Positions 59,501-64,000 of a stretch of DNA of 64,000 nt are shown piece by piece. The DNA lies in contig NZ_CP090976.1 of the NCBI RefSeq assembly GCF_021513235.1, positions 2,356,001-2,420,000 on the forward strand. Direction: 5' to 3'. Under the pieces are notes generated by a model. The model saw only the letters and a list, made by a program, of their open reading frames with translations, was not told the origin of the DNA and did no database searches. This DNA is from Kaistella sp. 97-N-M2 (lineage in GTDB: Bacteria; Bacteroidota; Bacteroidia; Flavobacteriales; Weeksellaceae). The first letter of the stretch is position 1, and each line of letters opens with the position of its first letter. The position numbers were made by a program, and so were the translations under genes.

Positions 59501-62500
59501 ATGAAAAAAATTCAGCATGTCCTTATTTCTACGCGAACAATGGCGGTTTTACTACTCGTTTTTGCTTTCGCAATGGCTTACGCCACGTTCCTCGAAAACG
59601 ATTTCGGAACGCCGACCGCAAAAGCCTTAATTTATGAAGCAAAATGGTTTGAAGCCGTAATGTTGCTGCTCATCTTAAACTTTATCGGAAATATCTCGAG
59701 GTACAGATTGTGGCGGCGCGAAAAATGGCCTACACTGGTTTTTCACCTTTCATTTATTTTGATATTTATCGGTGGTGCGGTAACGCGGTATATAAGTTAT
59801 GAAGGAATAATGCACATTCGCGAAGGCGCAACTTCTAATGAAGTAGTAACGGATAAAAATTTCTTTAAAATTCAAATTGAAGAAAAAGGTGATATTCTTA
59901 ATTATCAGGATGTTCCGTTTACGATGATTCCAGACGAGGCGCGGGAGAAGAAACTCATCGCGAAACTCACGGCCAAAGACTTTAAAGCGGGTTACGATTA
60001 TCATGGCAAGCAGATAAATGTAAAACAGGTGCAGTTTATCCAACGCAAAAAAGACAGTTTAGTCGTTGGTAACGGCGGTACAGAATATTTGCACTTGGTT
60101 TCAACGGGACAAACGGGGCGCGAAAATATTTACATTAAAGCCGGAGATTCCAAACTGGTGAACGGGACTTTGGTTTCCTTTAACCGAGCCATTGACGGTG
60201 CAGTGGAATTTAACAATACCAACGGCACTTTACTCATCAAAACTCCCGTCGATGCCAATTTTATGACGATGGCCACCCAGGCAACCGGCACCACAAAAAA
60301 AGACGAATACCAACCTCTGGTTTTAAGGAGTTTATATACGATTAATGATCTCAAACTCGTTGTTCCCGAAGGTTTGAAAAAGGGTAAGCTCATCGCATAT
60401 GAAGGCGACCGTAAAAAAGATAAAGACGTTTCGGATCAACTTACGGTTGAAGTGCAGGGACCGAAAACCAAAATGCTTGTGGATCTTCCCGTGGAAAAAG
60501 GAAATCCCAATGCATTCAAGCAGATTTCTCTGGATGGGATGAATATTATTTTAGGTTTCGGACCGAAAGTTTACAACACTCCATTCTCTTTGAAATTAGA
60601 TAAGTTCGTCATGGAAACTTATCCTGGAAGTACGTCTCCGAGTGCTTATGAAAGTCATGTAAAAATCATCGACGAAGGAAAAGAAACACCTTATAAAATC
60701 TATATGAATCATGTTCTTAATCACGGTGGTTATCGGTTTTTCCAGGCAAGCTTTGATCCGGACCGAAAAGGAACTGTACTTTCTGTAAATCACGATTTCT
60801 GGGGAACGATTATTTCCTATTTAGGATATGCATTTTTATTTTTAGGAATGTTTGTGACGTTCTTCTGGAAAGGATCTCACTTCTGGAAACTCAATAAAAA
60901 TTTGAAATCAGTGAATCATAAAAGAGCGGCAACCGTAATATTATTGTTGTTGAGCATGAGTTTTAACGCGCAATATATTGATACGCACGGCACGGACGGC
61001 AGCGACCAAAAACATTCGGCAGCAGATGGTCACGGTCACGAGGATGCAGACGCCGTTTTAATGCAGGAAGAAGCACCGAAAGAGAAACCAAATCCGATGT
61101 CCTTAAAGTCTCCGAAAATGATTTCTGCCGATGAGATCATCAACCGAAATAAAATCTCCGAAGAGCACGCCGACAAATTTGGAAGTCTTTTAGTTCAAAA
61201 TAGAGAAGGTCGAATTGTTCCTATTAACACGCAAGCTTTAGATGTTTTAAGAAAACTGTATAAGAGCGATAAATTTAAAGGAACCAACGGAAAAAGCCTC
61301 ACTGTCAATCAATGGTTTTTAGCGATTAATACGGATACAGCAAGCTGGACCATGGTTCCGCTCATCAAAATCGTAAATGGTGGCGAAGAATTACTGAAGA
61401 AAACCAAAGCCAACGCAGAGGGTTACACTACTTTGATGAATATGTTTCCGGCCGATGAAAATGGGCAGCTACACTACGTTTTAGAAGATGATTTCCGCAT
61501 TGCATTTGCAAAAAAACCTGCAGCTCAGTCCAAATACGATTTAGCAGTGATCGATCTTAATGATCGTGTGCAGGCTTTTAATGAATTTTTCAGCGGACAG
61601 TTTTTAAGAATTGTTCCCGTACAAAACGATCCAAACAGCACCTGGCATTCCTGGCTTGACCAAAATTTCGAGCCAGATGCAAATTCCCAAAAAGTAATGG
61701 GACCTTACTTTTCCAGTGTTTTGGATGCACAACAAACCGGCAACTGGTCCAAAGCCGATGCCGAACTCAAAAATCTTTCCGCCTATCAGCAGAAATGGGG
61801 TAAAAATGTAATTCCGTCCGAATCGAAGGTGAAACTCGAGGTTTTTATGAATAAAGTCAATCTCAATTTCAAATTGCTGATTTTCTATACCATAATCGGG
61901 GCTTTGCTTTTACTTTTAGGGTTTGTAGAATTATTTAAACCAAATAAAATTCTGAACAGAGTTATCAAAGGAATTATTGCCCTCGGAGTTATCGGGTATA
62001 TCGCACATTTTTTAGGCCTGATTTCCAGATGGTACTTATCCGGCCACGCGCCCTGGAGTAACGGTTACGAAGCAATTATCTTTATTTCCTGGGTAGGTAT
62101 TTCAGCGGGGTTAATGTTTTATTTCGGCTTCGGAAAACCAAGTTTCAAAAAGAAAGACAAGTCCGTAAAAATCAACAGAAACAATGTTTCAAACGCCCTG
62201 ATTCCTGCAGCCGGATTTATGGTTGCAGTTATTATGATGGGCTTTGCGCATGGTGGTTCCGCTCTGGATCCGCAAATTACGCCGCTTGTTCCCGTTTTAA
62301 AATCGTACTGGTTAATTGTTCACGTTGCCGTTATTGTATCGAGCTACGGCTTTTTCGGTTTGTCCATGGTTATCGCGGTGATCACTTTGGTGTTCTATAT
62401 TATTTCCCATAAAAAATCATATCATTTTCACCACGATACAACGTTGAAAGAACTGACCATCGTATCCGAAATGTCATTAACAATCGGGCTTTTTGCCTTA

Positions 62501-62851
62501 ACGGTTGGTAATTTCCTCGGCGGAATCTGGGCCAACGAATCCTGGGGAAGATACTGGAGCTGGGATCCGAAAGAAACCTGGGCATTTATTTCCATCATGG
62601 TTTATGCCTTCGTTTTACACATGAGATTGGTTCCGGGTTTACGAAGCAGATGGTTTTACCACACGGCCACAATGTTTGCCTACTGTTCAATGGTTATGAC
62701 GTATTTCGGCGTAAATTATTACCTGAGTGGACTCCATTCCTACGCAGCCGGAGATCCGGTTCCCGTACCGGCGTGGGTTTACATCGGTCTGGGAAGTATG
62801 ATCCTGCTCGCCACCGTTTCTTTTGTAAGATTCCGCGCGCTGAAAAAATAA
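59501..62851 (+). CDS. Fused ResB-CcsA cytochrome c biogenesis protein
   Basis: A 1116-residue membrane protein. The N-terminal half is ResB-like: four helices (~15-110 and ~435-470) around a periplasmic region. The C-terminal half is CcsA: about eight helices and the tryptophan-rich haem-handling motif WGRYWSWDPKETWAF, with conserved His in GYIAHFLGL, WLIVHVAVI and VLHMRL. It exports haem and ligates it to apocytochrome c (System II). A long loop (~490-840) links the halves. Fused CcsBA is typical of Bacteroidota and epsilon-proteobacteria. Confidence 0.9.
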   Translation: MKKIQHVLISTRTMAVLLLVFAFAMAYATFLENDFGTPTAKALIYEAKWFEAVMLLLILNFIGNISRYRLWRREKWPTLVFHLSFILIFIGGAVTRYISYEGIMHIREGATSNEVVTDKNFFKIQIEEKGDILNYQDVPFTMIPDEAREKKLIAKLTAKDFKAGYDYHGKQINVKQVQFIQRKKDSLVVGNGGTEYLHLVSTGQTGRENIYIKAGDSKLVNGTLVSFNRAIDGAVEFNNTNGTLLIKTPVDANFMTMATQATGTTKKDEYQPLVLRSLYTINDLKLVVPEGLKKGKLIAYEGDRKKDKDVSDQLTVEVQGPKTKMLVDLPVEKGNPNAFKQISLDGMNIILGFGPKVYNTPFSLKLDKFVMETYPGSTSPSAYESHVKIIDEGKETPYKIYMNHVLNHGGYRFFQASFDPDRKGTVLSVNHDFWGTIISYLGYAFLFLGMFVTFFWKGSHFWKLNKNLKSVNHKRAATVILLLLSMSFNAQYIDTHGTDGSDQKHSAADGHGHEDADAVLMQEEAPKEKPNPMSLKSPKMISADEIINRNKISEEHADKFGSLLVQNREGRIVPINTQALDVLRKLYKSDKFKGTNGKSLTVNQWFLAINTDTASWTMVPLIKIVNGGEELLKKTKANAEGYTTLMNMFPADENGQLHYVLEDDFRIAFAKKPAAQSKYDLAVIDLNDRVQAFNEFFSGQFLRIVPVQNDPNSTWHSWLDQNFEPDANSQKVMGPYFSSVLDAQQTGNWSKADAELKNLSAYQQKWGKNVIPSESKVKLEVFMNKVNLNFKLLIFYTIIGALLLLLGFVELFKPNKILNRVIKGIIALGVIGYIAHFLGLISRWYLSGHAPWSNGYEAIIFISWVGISAGLMFYFGFGKPSFKKKDKSVKINRNNVSNALIPAAGFMVAVIMMGFAHGGSALDPQITPLVPVLKSYWLIVHVAVIVSSYGFFGLSMVIAVITLVFYIISHKKSYHFHHDTTLKELTIVSEMSLTIGLFALTVGNFLGGIWANESWGRYWSWDPKETWAFISIMVYAFVLHMRLVPGLRSRWFYHTATMFAYCSMVMTYFGVNYYLSGLHSYAAGDPVPVPAWVYIGLGSMILLATVSFVRFRALKK

Positions 62852-62869
62852 TACATCATCAAATAATCG

Positions 62870-62899
62870 ATCCCGGAACATTTTTCCGGGATTTTTTTT
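62870..62899 (+). terminator. Rho-independent terminator
   Basis: Stem ATCCCGGAA / TTCCGGGAT followed by eight T, 18 bp after the cytochrome biogenesis gene. Confidence 0.9.
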
Positions 62900-63129
62900 G
62901 TGCCGGAAGTGCTAAATTTTTTAGTAGCGCCACCCGAAGTTTTCTCTTCCGAAAATGGTACCCGCTTTCACTACTCGCGTCCCGACGCGTCGGGAGCGCT
63001 CAAACAGGCCGTTCAATCGGGGCTATAATGACGATAGGTTTTTTCTTTTCAAAAATCATTAAATAATCATTAAATTTGTCTGGACGTTAAATAATTCATC
63101 ATCGTCATCCATCATCAACATCCATCAAT

Positions 63130-64000
63130 TTGAGCACTTATCTCACCATTCTCGGCTTCAATTCGGCAATTCCCACGGTAACATCTTCGCCAACCGCACA
63201 GTTTCTCGAAATGGAAGAACGCGCTTTCCTCATCGATTGCGGCGAGGGAACACAGGTGCAGCTGCGCAAAGCCAAAGCCAGATTCTCCAAGATCAATAAT
63301 ATTTTTATTTCTCATCTTCATGGCGACCACTGTTTTGGTTTGCCTGGATTGATTGCGTCTTTCCGCCTCCTGGGCCGCGATACCGCGCTGAATGTTTACG
63401 GCCCGAAAGGCATTAAAGAAATGATGGAAACCATTTTCCGTCTCACCGAAACGCACCGCGGTTTCGATGTAATTTACCATGAGCTCAGCAGCAAAAAATC
63501 CGAAAAAATTTACGAAGACAATAGAGTAGAGGTCTTCACCATTCCGCTCGATCACCGCATTTACTGCAATGGCTATCTTTTCCGCGAAAAACCGAAAGAA
63601 CGCCATCTCAATATGCAGGAAGTTTCAAAATATGCGGAGATTGAAACCTGCGATTATCATAATTTAAAATTGGGGAAAGATTTTATCTTAAGTGATGGCT
63701 ATGTTTTAAAAAATTCAGTCTTAACCACCGAGCCTTCCAAATCGGTTTCCTACGCCTTTTGTAGCGATACCCGGTATTTGGAAGACGTTGTCCCGCTAAT
63801 CGAAAATGTAGATGTGCTGTATCACGAATCCACTTTTCTGCACGATCTGAAAGAAATGGCAGATTATACTGGCCACACCACGGCTTTGGAAGCCGCAAGG
63901 ATCGCCCGCAAAGCCAATGTCCGCAAGCTTATTTTGGGCCATTTCTCCAACCGGTACAGCGATCTGACCGTCTTCACCGATGAAGCCCGCGAAGTTTTCC
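63130..64000 (+). CDS. rnz: Ribonuclease Z (partial, runs off the window)
   Basis: The first 290 codons of a metallo-beta-lactamase-fold tRNA 3' processing endonuclease. It has LTILGFNSAIPT at the start, FLIDCGEGTQ, the zinc motif ISHLHGDHCFGLPG, SYAFCSDTRY and HTTALEAARIA, with the final GHFSNRY. The start is most likely TTG at 63130 (read as Met, giving MSTYLTIL), since no ATG precedes the conserved block. The 3' end is outside the window. Confidence 0.9.
   Translation, partial: MSTYLTILGFNSAIPTVTSSPTAQFLEMEERAFLIDCGEGTQVQLRKAKARFSKINNIFISHLHGDHCFGLPGLIASFRLLGRDTALNVYGPKGIKEMMETIFRLTETHRGFDVIYHELSSKKSEKIYEDNRVEVFTIPLDHRIYCNGYLFREKPKERHLNMQEVSKYAEIETCDYHNLKLGKDFILSDGYVLKNSVLTTEPSKSVSYAFCSDTRYLEDVVPLIENVDVLYHESTFLHDLKEMADYTGHTTALEAARIARKANVRKLILGHFSNRYSDLTVFTDEAREVF

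Noticed and set aside
62930..63030. Palindrome TCCCGACGCGTCGGGA as an operator
   Set aside because: It lies in a degenerate stretch resembling dispersed flavobacterial intergenic repeats and not close to a promoter box, so I do not assign a regulatory role.

Overview
The window looks like chromosome from a member of the Bacteroidota, most likely a Chryseobacterium/Kaistella-type flavobacterium (Weeksellaceae). The evidence is AT-rich DNA, many flavobacterial families (META lipoproteins, DUF2490, DUF6766, fused CcsBA), and recurring TAnnTTTG -7 promoter boxes just upstream of genes. The genus is an inference.

The most unusual part is 0.8-12.3 kb. A tyrosine recombinase (11270-12313, minus) is followed, in the same transcriptional direction, by seven single-gene cassettes that all read on the minus strand: an outer-membrane-type protein, two lipoproteins, a small soluble protein, a DUF3592 membrane protein, a frameshifted carboxypeptidase-regulatory-like secreted protein, and an SdpI-family membrane protein. 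Each cassette is bounded by GTT...AAC cores. The bases just inside its two ends pair with each other and are specific to that cassette. Cassettes are separated by roughly 115-175 bp imperfect palindromes of four sequence types (A-D). This is the logic of integron cassettes and attC sites, but the recombinase lacks the extra segment of classical IntI, carries an N-terminal extension, and is co-oriented with the cassettes. Two nearly identical 2391-bp IS91-family elements (each with its own tyrosine recombinase) and one diverged IS91-type end sit exactly at cassette cores. A 174-bp gene-less unit (type A) occurs three times.

12.4-26.7 kb is ordinary accessory and housekeeping material: a metal P-type ATPase, a META lipoprotein, an AAA protein with a lost Walker A, two AraC regulators, a glycosyltransferase, a GntA-type haem oxygenase with a DUF1989 partner, a zinc alcohol dehydrogenase, a universal stress protein, a GNAT/racemase pair and a SemiSWEET.

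27.0-30.9 kb is a surface-glycan operon (glycosyltransferase, UDP-galactopyranose mutase, glycoside-hydrolase-like protein, cytidylyltransferase-like protein). 31.8-38.4 kb is a damage-inducible mutagenesis block: an S24-type repressor divergent from dinB across a perfect inverted-repeat operator, then a short dnaE, with a HigBA-type toxin-antitoxin pair between them flanked by dispersed repeats.

38.7-64 kb holds mostly core genes: an aminotransferase, an M28 peptidase, tRNA-Arg(CCU), uvrA, a TonB receptor, dnaN, pheT, a hydroxyacyl-CoA dehydrogenase, an M23 peptidase, a class A beta-lactamase, a Gfo/Idh oxidoreductase, pcm, a DUF559 gene enclosed in a 53-bp inverted repeat, the fused cytochrome c biogenesis protein and the start of ribonuclease Z.
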